DNA of 64,000 bases from positions 1-64,000 of the forward strand of contig CALULA010000006.1 of assembly GCA_944321365.1 (NCBI GenBank). The letters are read 5' to 3'. Position numbers and translations under genes: made by a program. The stretch comes from an uncultured Paraprevotella sp. (GTDB lineage Bacteria > Bacteroidota > Bacteroidia > Bacteroidales > Bacteroidaceae). A model generated the notes under the pieces. That model was not told the origin of the DNA. It ran no database searches and saw only the letters and a program-made list of their open reading frames with translations. Shown here piece after piece: positions 8,161 through 17,259 of the stretch (its first letter is position 1; every line of letters begins with the position of its first letter).

Positions 8161-9256
8161 CATATTGTCTGAGTACCTTCTCGCCCGCGTTTGAGTACCA
8201 GCTGTAACCATTCCGACGTTCATGTTCTATTTCGCTCACGTCATATCGTCTGATACCGTCGCGTCCGCAGAAAAACGGGAGGTTTGTTTCCGTCTCATAA
8301 AAACGGGCCCAGACGCGCGGGGCGTTGCTGCTTCTCACCATGCGATAGTCTGTCAGTCCGTCCGCGTTGACAAAGTTTTCCCGCTTCAGGCCGGTGATGG
8401 CCGATGTGCGGAACCATTCCACCGCTCCTTCTATGGCCCGTGAAACCTCGGCTGAAGGCCGGGGAAGCGACATGAGCAAGAGGGTGATGCCGACGGATTC
8501 AGCTCCGCTCAGCGACGGCAGTTCATAGGCACGTGCCTTGCAGGGTGCCAAGGTGTTGCGGTCGTGTTGTGCACACCAGACCGTGAGTCTGCCTTTCTGT
8601 TTCACCTGGCAGCGCAGAATGCAGTCTATTCCTTTCTCAAAAGCCTTTCGGGACAGGACGGCGATGGAGTCGGGCACATAGGTATAGGGCTGTTCCTTCA
8701 GGCTCACTTGCCGGAGCAGGTTGAGCACATTCACCATGGCATTGTCGTTGAACGTGATCTGTGCGTGGTAGCCGGTGGCTCCGGGATAGAACTGGGGCCA
8801 TCCGCCGTTGGGGTATTGTGCTTTCAGCAGATAGGCGATGCCGTGCAGGGCACCCTCACGGAAACGGGCGTCGCGGGTGGCATTGTACAGGCGTGACAGG
8901 TAGGTTATCTCCGTAGTTGTGGCATGATTGTCTATGGTTCCCCGCCGGACGTCGTTCTTTTCTTGTGCTGCGGTCTGCCGTTCTTCGGGTGAGAGTTGTG
9001 CGGGGATGTAGATGTTCTTGGGCCATCCGCCGCTTGTGAGCTGGTAGAACAGCACGTTTTCTCCGATGCGTGCGGCTTCTTCAGTATGGAAAAAGCTGTC
9101 GTCGTAGCGGGCCGCTGCTTTCGGCCATTCCTTGTAGGAAGGGCGTGCGCCGCCGGTCGCCTCAGCCGGCGGGGGAGTCGTCTGGCAGACGGACGGTGTG
9201 GAATGCCCGCAAAGGAAAGCGGACAGTAGCAGGAGTAAGGTTTTCAAGGTCTTCAT
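8132..9256 (-). CDS. pelA: Pectate lyase, polysaccharide lyase family 10
   Basis: This secreted or periplasmic enzyme cleaves polygalacturonate by beta-elimination. The family is recognised from TIDNHATTTEITYLSRLY, NGGWPQFYP, ITFNDNAMVNVLNLL, WCAQHD and KARAYELPSLSGAESVGI, all typical of PL10. The start was placed at the ATG at 9254-9256, giving 374 residues; the 16 codons before it do not look like a signal peptide, whereas MKTLKTLLLLLSAFLCGHS does. It is the last gene of a minus-strand run after the transglutaminase-like gene (44-base gap). A pectinase in this setting, outside the polysaccharide locus further right, is unusual but the assignment itself is strong. Confidence 0.92.
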   Translation of the reverse strand: MKTLKTLLLLLSAFLCGHSTPSVCQTTPPPAEATGGARPSYKEWPKAAARYDDSFFHTEEAARIGENVLFYQLTSGGWPKNIYIPAQLSPEERQTAAQEKNDVRRGTIDNHATTTEITYLSRLYNATRDARFREGALHGIAYLLKAQYPNGGWPQFYPGATGYHAQITFNDNAMVNVLNLLRQVSLKEQPYTYVPDSIAVLSRKAFEKGIDCILRCQVKQKGRLTVWCAQHDRNTLAPCKARAYELPSLSGAESVGITLLLMSLPRPSAEVSRAIEGAVEWFRTSAITGLKRENFVNADGLTDYRMVRSSNAPRVWARFYETETNLPFFCGRDGIRRYDVSEIEHERRNGYSWYSNAGEKVLRQYEKWRVTQQP

Positions 9257-9300
9257 CTGATGTGTTTTTAGGTGCGTGTCGTGCCGGGCGGACCGGAACG

Positions 9301-10479
9301 TCACTTGCCGAGCGGCTGTATCTTGCGCCGCAGTGCCTTGGAGATTTCCAGGAACATGTAGCGTCGGGGCTGGGAGTGGATTTGTGCACTGTCGGCGGCG
9401 TACTTGTTGTGGGCGTATTCTTTTGACTTCTCAAAAGTCAGTCGTGACATATATTCCTGCGATTTGCCCTGCGAGGTGGAATCCAGTTTCTCTTCCGGGA
9501 AAAAGTCGTCAAGGTCTATGTCGCCGATCATGGTCGTTTCCAGAAATTCCGCCTGGCGGTGACTGTGGTCGGTGTAGTAGCCGACATACATGTGGCCGGG
9601 AACACGCACAAGGATGGGATCGATGTTGATGGCCCGAAGCAGGGAGGCGAAGAGCACGCTGCCGTCCACACAGTTGATTTGCGATGACCGCAGGGCGTCT
9701 TCCAGCGTACGGACACGCTGGGAGTAGACCACGTTGCTCGACAGGCTGCTGTAGGAGATGGAACTGTAGCGGAACTTGCGGCGTTGCAACACGTTCCACA
9801 AGGCATAGACTTGTTTGTCCACATAATCTTGCCGCTTGTTCTGGTAGCCCATGAAGCGGTTTACGATGCGTGTGTTGAGGGCTTCGCGCAGAATCTCGTC
9901 TATCAGGGGGCTGTCCTCGTTGACATAGGCGGCAAACAGCACGCCTGTGTTGTGAAAGTGGTTGCGTTTGTCGTTGTATCCGATCAGGCATTCGTTGATG
10001 CTCCGCACGGAAAATGTACGCATGCTCCGCACCGGTTTCATGCCGTTGATGCGGGCGGTGACGGAGAGGCTTATCGGTTCGGCCTGCAGGTTGTTGCGCA
10101 GTTCCTCATATTTCCACAGAATGTCGGGATATACGGTGTAGGTCTTGTCCTTTTCCGGCAGGATGAATTCAGAGACGGAAAGTTTGATGAACGGTGTTTC
10201 GGCTATGGCTATCTGCAGCCTGGTGTTGGGCGCGGGGGCAGTGATGCGCAGGGATATGCCCCATTTGGGATTGCCCAGCGTAGGTTGTTCCGCCGGTTGC
10301 ATGATGAGCGTGTCCGTTGTGGCGGTCGACAGGATGAGTGACGGAAATATATTGCCGCCCAGTTCGTCGTTCAATTCAAAACTTGTGGAAGTAAAAATGC
10401 GGTCGCGCAGCAGATAGAGCGTCACGGCTCCCCCGCCTGCGATGGCCACGATGCAGAGGATGATGAGCAGACGTTTCAT
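9301..10479 (-). CDS. Transglutaminase-like domain protein, membrane-anchored
   Basis: The protein has 392 residues from the ATG at 10477-10479. An N-terminal hydrophobic segment (residues about 2-22) is a membrane anchor or signal. The C-terminal third carries a papain-fold transglutaminase core: INCVDGSVLFASLLRAINI with the candidate nucleophile Cys, PGHMYVGYY with the His, and a following FLETT acidic position. The N-terminal half is a beta-rich extracytoplasmic region. Activity could be protease or cross-linking; no substrate can be named. An in-frame GTG eight codons upstream would overlap the preceding gene; the ATG was preferred because it opens directly on the hydrophobic segment. It lies 10 bases after the DUF4738 lipoprotein gene. 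Confidence 0.75.
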   Translation of the reverse strand: MKRLLIILCIVAIAGGGAVTLYLLRDRIFTSTSFELNDELGGNIFPSLILSTATTDTLIMQPAEQPTLGNPKWGISLRITAPAPNTRLQIAIAETPFIKLSVSEFILPEKDKTYTVYPDILWKYEELRNNLQAEPISLSVTARINGMKPVRSMRTFSVRSINECLIGYNDKRNHFHNTGVLFAAYVNEDSPLIDEILREALNTRIVNRFMGYQNKRQDYVDKQVYALWNVLQRRKFRYSSISYSSLSSNVVYSQRVRTLEDALRSSQINCVDGSVLFASLLRAINIDPILVRVPGHMYVGYYTDHSHRQAEFLETTMIGDIDLDDFFPEEKLDSTSQGKSQEYMSRLTFEKSKEYAHNKYAADSAQIHSQPRRYMFLEISKALRRKIQPLGK

Positions 10480-10489
10480 AATGAACGGC

Positions 10490-11050
10490 TTATATTTCTT
10501 CACTGTAGGTGGTGTCTTCCTCCACGATGTTGTCTAATATTTCATCTTTTGCAATGCCGTATGTTCCGTTGGGATGCACGGTGACCAGCAAGGGGATGTA
10601 GAGGTCGGACGACGGGTAAGAGATACTGGCCGAGAATCGCAGTCCTTCAGGCGTCAGGCAGTCGAAAGCCATGCCGTCCAATATGGCGCGTTCAAGGAAC
10701 TTCTGTTCCACTTGTTCCCGGAAACTGTGTTTGGTGAACACCTTGTTGAAGATTTCTTTACCTTCGCGGTTGATGCGCAAACGGATATAATTGTCGGCAA
10801 AACGTTCGTTGTCGTCTCCTTTCACAGTGGGCAGGCTGTCATTCACTTCACGGACAATGTCGTAGGCATACGACGTGTTTCCGTCTTTTATTTCCGCACT
10901 GTAGTGATAGTCTTTCATCCGCTGGACCGCTGTTGTCGTGTCCGGTTGCTCATATTCGGCGTATCCTGTGGTTTGCTGTCCCTTTTGCTGACAGCCGCAG
11001 AACAGCAACAGGCAACCGATGATTCCGGATATTTTTAGGCGTGTGTGCAT
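10490..11050 (-). CDS. DUF4738-type lipoprotein
   Basis: A 186-residue predicted lipoprotein. The signal sequence ends in LLFCGC, a lipobox, so the mature protein would be anchored from Cys20. The body (YAEYEQPDTTTAVQRM, YSAEIKDGNTSYAYDI, NYIRLRINREGKEIFNKVF, LFIPLL-type end) resembles Bacteroidetes DUF4738 proteins, whose function is unknown. It is the first gene of a three-gene minus-strand run with the transglutaminase-like gene and the pectate lyase. Confidence 0.75.
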   Translation of the reverse strand: MHTRLKISGIIGCLLLFCGCQQKGQQTTGYAEYEQPDTTTAVQRMKDYHYSAEIKDGNTSYAYDIVREVNDSLPTVKGDDNERFADNYIRLRINREGKEIFNKVFTKHSFREQVEQKFLERAILDGMAFDCLTPEGLRFSASISYPSSDLYIPLLVTVHPNGTYGIAKDEILDNIVEEDTTYSEEI

Positions 11051-11176
11051 AGTTCCTGTTTAAGTATGACGCAAAGGAACAAAAAAAAGGCGAGTTGGCC
11101 AAGTAAGTTTTCTTATATTTTTCGCAGGTTTTTTGTTGCTGTTATGCCCGCATTTCCGTATCTTTGGATAGCGTAA

Positions 11177-11863
11177 ATGTCGAAGATGAGAAAAATTGTG
11201 TTTTATGCAGCGTTGGTGGCGTGCCTCTGCGGGCTGTGGTCTTGCCGCGGCAAACCGGCCGGTGGGGAGGAGCGCACTGCGGCAGACACGTTGTCGCTCA
11301 TCCTGCGGGTGAGGGAGTGCTCGCGGCTTTATACGGCAGAATATGAGGTGCGTAAACTGGTGCTGAAAGATGATGCGCTGCGACTGAAGGGCCGTTTGTT
11401 CGGTAAAGACTATGATTTGAAAGTTCCGGCGGGAGAGCGTAAGGCGATTGTGCCTGTACGGGTGACGCTCAAGGCTTATATAGATTTCGCAGGATTCAGC
11501 GAAAAGAACGTGGTGCGTTCGGCCGGTCGTATAGCCGTCATATTGCCCGACCCGCGGGTGGTGGTCACCTCTTCGCGCATAGAGCATGACGATGTGAAGC
11601 AGTTTGTGTCTCTTACGCGCTCCGGTTTCACGTCGGCAGAGCTGGCAGATTATGCCCGTCAGGGCGAGGAGGAGGTGCTTTCCGCGCTGACGGATACAGA
11701 CATTCTGGATATGGCGCGCGAGAATGCGACCCATGTGCTGGTTCCCTTGTTGGAACAGTTGGGCTATGACAGCTCCGATATTGTAATCGCTTTCCGCAAG
11801 GAGTTCACGGAGTCTGATTTGCCGGAACTGCTGGTTCCCGGAGAACGTACGGAAAAATGGTGA
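11177..11863 (+). CDS. DUF4230 domain lipoprotein
   Basis: A 228-residue protein with a signal sequence ending in LWSC (candidate lipobox). The body has the DUF4230 pattern: an early LILRVRECSRLYTAEYEVRKLV segment, IVPVRVTLKAYIDFAGFSEKNV, then ILPDPRVVVTSSRIEHD, and a helical C-terminal part ending in an IAFRKEF segment. The function of the family is unknown. A TATCTTTG box (11159-11166) lies 11 bases before the start. The next gene, 7 bases downstream, is a second member of the same family, so the pair is very probably one operon. Confidence 0.78.
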   Translation: MSKMRKIVFYAALVACLCGLWSCRGKPAGGEERTAADTLSLILRVRECSRLYTAEYEVRKLVLKDDALRLKGRLFGKDYDLKVPAGERKAIVPVRVTLKAYIDFAGFSEKNVVRSAGRIAVILPDPRVVVTSSRIEHDDVKQFVSLTRSGFTSAELADYARQGEEEVLSALTDTDILDMARENATHVLVPLLEQLGYDSSDIVIAFRKEFTESDLPELLVPGERTEKW

Positions 11864-11870
11864 TAGACAA

Positions 11871-12461
11871 ATGAAGAAATGGCTGATATGGGTGAGAATA
11901 CTGTTCGCGGTGCTGCTTCTGGCTGCTGCCGTAGCGGTGTTGGTCTGGTGGAACAACAAGGAGGAAATGTTTGTCGAATTTGGCCCGGACGACCGTATAG
12001 AGCTGACACCGCAGGAGATTCTCCGTATGGAACGCATCGGACAATGGGAGCTGTTGTCCGTACAGACCGAGGTGGTGGTGGACACCTTGCGCCCCGGCCT
12101 GCTGTCGGACGATCGTCTGGTGGCTATTTATAAAGGTACGCTCCGTTTCGGCATCGACATGAACCGGCTGGCCGGAGAATGGGCCGTGGCCCGTAATGAT
12201 ACGGTGCGGCTGCACTTGCCGGCGGTGCATCTGCTGGACCGGAATTTTGTGGACGAGGCACGTACGCAAGTGTTTTACGAGGAGGGGGAATGGTCTAACC
12301 GGGCCAGGCGCGAACTGTACGACCGGGCTTACCGGAAGATGATGCGTCAGTGCCATACGCCGGATAACCTGCAACGGGCCGAAGAGAATGCCCGGACCCA
12401 GTTCACGGCGATGTTCCGGGCGATGGGTTTTCGTGAAGTGGAGATTCGTTTTGGACATTAA
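11871..12461 (+). CDS. DUF4230-like membrane-anchored protein
   Basis: A 196-residue protein with one N-terminal transmembrane segment (residues about 5-27). It has the same order of elements as its upstream neighbour: IELTPQEILRMERIGQWELLSVQTEV, a strand-rich middle ending in VRLHLPAVHLLDRNFVDEARTQVFYEEG, then a helical tail ending in GFREVEIRF. This indicates a divergent paralogue. Function is unknown. It starts 7 bases after the upstream DUF4230 stop and is followed by the large LamG/GH43-like gene after 31 bases. Confidence 0.7.
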   Translation: MKKWLIWVRILFAVLLLAAAVAVLVWWNNKEEMFVEFGPDDRIELTPQEILRMERIGQWELLSVQTEVVVDTLRPGLLSDDRLVAIYKGTLRFGIDMNRLAGEWAVARNDTVRLHLPAVHLLDRNFVDEARTQVFYEEGEWSNRARRELYDRAYRKMMRQCHTPDNLQRAEENARTQFTAMFRAMGFREVEIRFGH

Positions 12462-12492
12462 TTTTATTCATTAATCTAATTTCAGTAATACA

Positions 12493-15400
12493 ATGAGACA
12501 TTCAATTGGTTTGAGAGCTTTGCTGTGTGCGTTCGTTTGCGCGGGCTGGGCTACGGTGAAAGCGGCTGATACGGAGCCGTTGTTGAGTTATTCGTTCGAA
12601 GAGTCGTCCGCTGCCGACGACGGGGCTGTTTATCCTTTTGAGCTGTATAACGGGGCCATGGTGCTGGCCACGGAGGACGGCAATCATGTGCTCTCCACAG
12701 GGTCGGGGAACGGCTATCTGGATCTGGGCAGTACGGTGGGGCGTGAGGTGCTCACGTCTCTTACCGGAGACTATTCCGTTTCCGTCGACATCTGTGTGGG
12801 GCAGGACAACGCATTGGGCAGTTATACGTGGGCCTGGGCTTTCACCAATGGCACGAACCGTTACATGGGTCTGGTCAATGCCGCCGGAAACGGGGACTGG
12901 TATTACGAAATCAAGGACGGCAGTGCGCAGAGCGTGCGTTCACACAAGGGCTTGTCGGCGGATGAATGGCATACGCTGACCGTCGTGCAGCGGAAAGACA
13001 CCTGCACATTCTATTTCGACGGGCAGGCGGCGGGGAGTCAGGCACTCACCTTGCAGCCTGCCGATTGGGCCGCCACGCTGACGGGGAACTATCTGGCCCG
13101 GTCGCCTTTTGCGGCAGATGCCTATATGCGGAACGCATTGATGGACAATTTCCGGATTTATGATTGCGCATTGACGACCGATGAGGTAGAGGCTCTGTAT
13201 GCCGGCCGTCCGGAGTCGCATACCGTAGTCATGGAGACGGCCGACAAGCTGAAGGTGTCCAGGGAGGAACTTTATCTGGCGCAGGCCGCCTGCTATATCC
13301 ACAACAGGCTGGAGCTGCCGACCGACTGTTCTTATGGAACCGTGGAGTGGACATTTACTCCCGATGCAGGCGCCGACGAATGGCTGTCGTATGACGACGG
13401 AGTCTTTACGGTGAAAAAGCGTACGGACCATCCGGTGACGGTGGGCAGTCTGACCGGACAGATGGATTACGACGGGACGTTGTGCCCGCTTTTTGACGAG
13501 CCGGTTGCGGTGACGGTGGCACCGGATGATGAGGCTTATGGATATCTGTACTGTCACATGCCCAATCTGGTGCCGCAGACCGGTGTGGGCACGCTCGTCT
13601 CGCAGGTCATCACTTATGCCTTGGGCAAGCAGGAAGACCAGGGGCTGGTGTTCAACGAACTGAACCGCGGGGCCAGCATCATTGACGGCATCGGGACGAC
13701 GTTGCCGTGGTGCCGCGACGCCTTTATGGCCAAAGACAAGAAGCGGCGTTGTTATTACATCGTGACCACCGACCTGTACGGGTCGCGTGACGGCGGAACC
13801 AGCATGCTCGAAAACTATTCCATCGGCATGTTCCGCAGCTACGACATGATCAACTGGACTTATACCCGTTGCGATATGAAGCAGTATCTGACGGAGCATC
13901 CTGTGACGGACATCTTCGACAATACGGGGACTCGCTTGCTGACGGCAGACAAGGTGAGTCGCGTGTGGGCACCGCAGATTATCTTCATCGACGATGACCC
14001 GTATATCTATTTCGCCATGGGGAATACGGACAACGGAGACTGCGACCATTTCTACATCTCGAAGGCCAACGATGACTTTACCGGAATCACTTCGTTCAGC
14101 CTCCTTTACGGAGCCAATCAGCAGGACAATGTGCTGGATGCCGACATCAATTATGTGGAGACCGACGGGCTGTATCACATGTCGTACCGCGATTATGCGG
14201 CCAACGGCATACTGGACATAACGACGAAAGACTTGTTGCAGCCGGAATGGAGCACGCCTGTTTCTTCGTTCCAGGACGGCAGCGGTTATGAGGCCTCCAG
14301 TGTGTTCCGCCGGATCAACGACGATGTGTGGAATGTGGGTAACGTCAATTATGGCAATAATATCGGTTATCATTTTCATACCGCCGACGCGATGCTGCGC
14401 AATTTGCAGCCTGCCCCTGCCATGTCGGGACATCTGTCGCCGCAACATGGCTCGTTTGTCTATGTCACCGAGACGGAATACAGTCTGTTGCAGGTGTGGA
14501 GCGACCTGAAAGCCTTGCTGGCCGACGGCGCGGAGATGGCGGCACGGTCCGCAGAGGGAGGCGCGGTGCTGAAAGAGCTGATGGAGAAGGCGCAGACCGA
14601 CATGACCACAGACCGGGGGGCTGAGACAGACCTGCCGTCGCTGTTGGCCGTCCTGCAGGCAGACTTCACCCGGCTGAGGGCGCGGATCGGTCTGGAGAAG
14701 GCTTTGATTGAGGCCCGGCAGGCCAATCTGTCCGGCGATGCGGAACGTGAGGGCGTGCTGGACCGCCATTACAATGACGGGCGTCTCACGCTGGCTCTGA
14801 CTGATGCCCTGCAAGCCGGAGACAAGGATGACGAGGCGGCGTGGGAGTCGGCGGCGGCTGCTCTGACGGAAGCTACGGATTCGTATTTCGGCAAGCTGCT
14901 TGCACAGGGCGTGTCGGTCGATGTGCCGAACGGGACCTTTGCCAGCGGAACATCCCGATGGACGCTGAACGGCACGGCGGGCTGTTCAAACGGCGTGGCG
15001 GAATTTTTCGCCTTGCGTGCCGTAGACTATTCCGTGTCCATCCAGCAGACCAAACGCAGCCTGCCCGAAGGATACTACCTGCTCAAGTGTCAGGCCTTCG
15101 AGCGGAACGGCGAGAATGACCATTCCGGACGCGATTTCCGGGAAGGTGTGGAGCAGATCAACTATGAGTTTTTTGCCGACAATGTTGCGGTGCCCGTGCA
15201 GTCGCTCTATGCCGTGCCCTATGACGGCAGCGGCTCGCTCTACGGTTTTGCCAACGACAGGGCTTCGGCCGGCACGCTGTTCTCGGCTTCGGCCGACAAT
15301 TATGCCTGTTATCTGTTGCTGTATGTCGATGACGGGCGGATCAGTTTCGGCTTGCGGCGTTCTTTGTCCACGGTGACTTCTTCCGACTGGTGCTGTTTCG

Positions 15401-15594
15401 ACAATTTTGAAATCTATGCGCTGGATGACCCTACGGGGGTGGAGGCTGTTCACTCCGACGGAGAACAGACAGCCCGGCCCGTCTACGATTTGAACGGTGT
15501 GCGCCGGGGAGAAACGGCACCGGACGGCGGACTGCCCCGGCATTTGCAGAAAGGCGTTTATGTGGTGGACCGTCAGAAAGTGCTGAAACCCTGA
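12493..15594 (+). CDS. Secreted multidomain protein: LamG-like, GH43-like beta-propeller, C-terminal binding module
   Basis: A 1,033-residue exported protein with a signal peptide ending near KAA. Residues about 30-235 form a LamG/concanavalin-like domain (SYSFEESSAADDGAVYPF, YLARSPFAADAYMRNALMDNFRIYDCALT). An Ig-like stretch follows to about 345. Residues about 385-670 resemble a five-bladed GH43-type propeller (LPWCRDAFMAKDKKRRCYYI, RSYDMINWTYT, RVWAPQIIFIDDDPYIYFA, WNVGNVNYGNN). A helical FIVAR-like segment spans about 675-800, then a beta-sandwich module ending in WCCFDNFEIYAL, and a short tail (VYDLNGVRRG, then LQKGVYVVDRQKVLK). The tail resembles sorting-type C-termini. Likely a surface or secreted glycan-acting protein; the substrate is unknown. 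Confidence 0.78.
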   Translation: MRHSIGLRALLCAFVCAGWATVKAADTEPLLSYSFEESSAADDGAVYPFELYNGAMVLATEDGNHVLSTGSGNGYLDLGSTVGREVLTSLTGDYSVSVDICVGQDNALGSYTWAWAFTNGTNRYMGLVNAAGNGDWYYEIKDGSAQSVRSHKGLSADEWHTLTVVQRKDTCTFYFDGQAAGSQALTLQPADWAATLTGNYLARSPFAADAYMRNALMDNFRIYDCALTTDEVEALYAGRPESHTVVMETADKLKVSREELYLAQAACYIHNRLELPTDCSYGTVEWTFTPDAGADEWLSYDDGVFTVKKRTDHPVTVGSLTGQMDYDGTLCPLFDEPVAVTVAPDDEAYGYLYCHMPNLVPQTGVGTLVSQVITYALGKQEDQGLVFNELNRGASIIDGIGTTLPWCRDAFMAKDKKRRCYYIVTTDLYGSRDGGTSMLENYSIGMFRSYDMINWTYTRCDMKQYLTEHPVTDIFDNTGTRLLTADKVSRVWAPQIIFIDDDPYIYFAMGNTDNGDCDHFYISKANDDFTGITSFSLLYGANQQDNVLDADINYVETDGLYHMSYRDYAANGILDITTKDLLQPEWSTPVSSFQDGSGYEASSVFRRINDDVWNVGNVNYGNNIGYHFHTADAMLRNLQPAPAMSGHLSPQHGSFVYVTETEYSLLQVWSDLKALLADGAEMAARSAEGGAVLKELMEKAQTDMTTDRGAETDLPSLLAVLQADFTRLRARIGLEKALIEARQANLSGDAEREGVLDRHYNDGRLTLALTDALQAGDKDDEAAWESAAAALTEATDSYFGKLLAQGVSVDVPNGTFASGTSRWTLNGTAGCSNGVAEFFALRAVDYSVSIQQTKRSLPEGYYLLKCQAFERNGENDHSGRDFREGVEQINYEFFADNVAVPVQSLYAVPYDGSGSLYGFANDRASAGTLFSASADNYACYLLLYVDDGRISFGLRRSLSTVTSSDWCCFDNFEIYALDDPTGVEAVHSDGEQTARPVYDLNGVRRGETAPDGGLPRHLQKGVYVVDRQKVLKP

Positions 15595-15620
15595 AAGCGT
15601 GAGGACATGGGCGTGAGATG

Positions 15621-15676
15621 ACATCTCCGTCCTGCAGTGAAAACGTCGGCATACGGCGGCTGCAGGGCGGAGATGT
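15621..15676. repeat. 17-bp inverted repeat downstream of the LamG/GH43-like gene
   Basis: ACATCTCCGTCCTGCAG (15621-15637) pairs with CTGCAGGGCGGAGATGT (15660-15676) over 17 positions with one G-T wobble and a 22-base loop. No T-run follows on the plus strand. The right arm ends where a single TTGCGCAA begins (15676). It could be a transcript-end structure or a mobile-repeat arm. Confidence 0.7.
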
Positions 15677-15679
15677 TGC

Positions 15680-15763
15680 GCAATCATTCTCTGTCTCTAA
15701 CCTAAAGATATATATCTTCAGCCTAAAGATGTATATCTCTAACCTGGAGATAGACTTTTTGCG
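15680..15763. repeat. 21-bp-period AT-rich palindromic array
   Basis: Units beginning CCTAAAGATATATATCTTCAG (15701), CCTAAAGATGTATATCTCTAA (15722) and CCTGGAGATAG (15743) are spaced exactly 21 bases. A degenerate unit ending TCTCTAA precedes them (15680-15700). The first full unit contains the 14-base palindrome AAGATATATATCTT. It lies between the convergent ends of the LamG/GH43-like gene and the AGCS symporter. Confidence 0.75.
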
Positions 15764-15781
15764 GGCATGACTGTAAATTTT

Positions 15782-15821
15782 CCTCCGGCAGGCTTCCTCT
15801 TTCGCGGAAGCTTGTCGGAGG
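15782..15821 (-). terminator. Hairpin downstream of the AGCS symporter gene
   Basis: A 16-bp stem with two G-T pairs (CCTCCGGCAGGCTTCC / GGAAGCTTGTCGGAGG) and an 8-base loop lies 53 bases after the symporter stop. The base run that follows on the minus strand (AAAATTTA) is a poor U-tract, so termination is plausible but not certain. Confidence 0.5.
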
Positions 15822-15874
15822 TCTGTTTTGCGGTCCGCCCCTTCTGTCCGTGCGGGGCTTGTGCCGGACTTATG

Positions 15875-17248
15875 CTATGTGGGGTTGTCTTCCGGGTCGG
15901 CTGTGTCGTCCAGCCGGTCGTTCCACAGGTATTTCTGCGTCTCTTTGGCCGCCACTCCCGACAGACAGATGAGGGCAATCAGGTTCGGTATGGCCATCAG
16001 TGCATTGGTCAGGTCGGCCAGATTCCATACGACGGCCAGTTGGGTGACGGCACCGAAGAATGCGCAAACGATGAATACGCCGCGGTAGATGAGCGTCCAA
16101 CGCTTGCCGCTCAAGTACTCTATGGCTTTCTCTCCGTAGTAACACCAGCCCAGAATGGTGGAGAAAGCGAATGTTATGATGCCGAAGGTGAGGAGCGGGC
16201 GTCCCAGATAAGGAATCTTGTCGAAAGCTACTTTGGTCAGTGCCGGGCCGTCGTCGTAAGTGATGTCGGGGTAAGCCAGAATGCTGCTTACCAGCACCAG
16301 TCCCGTGAGGGCGCAGATGACCACCGTGTCCCAGAACGTTCCGGTGGAGGAGACGAGGGCCTGACGCACCGGGTTGCGCGTCTGGGCGGCTGCGGCCACG
16401 ATGGGAGCCGACCCCATTCCGCTTTCGTTGCTGAAGAGTCCGCGGGCTATGCCGTAGCGGGCGGTCATGATGACGGACCCGCCCACAAAGCCGCCTCCGG
16501 CTGCTTCGGGATTGAAGGCGGAAACGGCGATGAGCTTCACGGCCTCCCAAAGATAGGCTCCGTTGACCCACAGGATATAGCAGCAGCCCAGGACGTAGAG
16601 CACGGCCATCATCGGTACAAAGGCACTGCACACGCGGGCAATGCCTTTCACGCCGAATATGACCACCAGTGCCACGCAGACGGCAATGGCTATGCCGGTG
16701 AACGCTTGCGGAATGTGGTAGTTCTCATAACAGAGCAGCGATATGGCGTTGCCTTGCACCAGGTTGCCTATGCCGAATGAGGCGGTGACGGTGAAGATGC
16801 AGAAGAGCACGGCCAGCCATTTCTTTCCCAGCCCCCTTTCCAGGGCATACATCGGTCCGCCCAGCATCTTGCCCTGCGGTGTGCGGACGCGGTATTTCAC
16901 GGCCAGCAGTCCTTCGGCGTATTTTGTGGCGATGCCGAACACGCCCGTCAGCCAGCACCAGAACACGGCGCCCGGTCCGCCCAGCGTGATGGCCGTGGCC
17001 ACTCCGATGATGTTGCCTGTTCCGATGGTGGCGGCCAGTGCCGTGGCCAGCGCGCCGAACTGGCTGACGTCGCCCGTGGCCGCCTTGTCCGGGGTGACGG
17101 ACAGGCGTATGGCCTTGAGCAGTTTGCGCTGCGGGCATTTCAGGCGTATGGTCAGGAACAGATGAGTCCCCAGCAGGCCGATAATCATGGGCCAGCCCCA
17201 GAGGAAGTCACTGCAGGTCTTGATGATTGAGCTGAGAGTTTCTGCCAT
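15875..17248 (-). CDS. Alanine/glycine:cation symporter (AGCS) family protein
   Basis: A 457-residue polytopic inner-membrane protein, the usual family length, with about ten hydrophobic segments. Family signatures include [30 protein letters not shown]-type sequence after residue 65, [20 protein letters not shown] near 165 and the [11 protein letters not shown] loop. Members import alanine or glycine with sodium or protons; the sequence does not settle which substrate. The gene follows the GNAT gene after 11 bases on the same strand, so the two are probably co-transcribed. Confidence 0.92.
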   Translation of the reverse strand: [457 protein letters not shown]

Positions 17249-17259
17249 GCTGTCTTTCT

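Noticed and set aside
12940..14814. Long open frame on the minus strand, 624 codons, antisense to the LamG/GH43-like gene
   Set aside because: It has no family features, its sequence is rich in His/Arg/Gln as expected of an antisense reading of GC-rich DNA, and the plus-strand protein shows clear domains.
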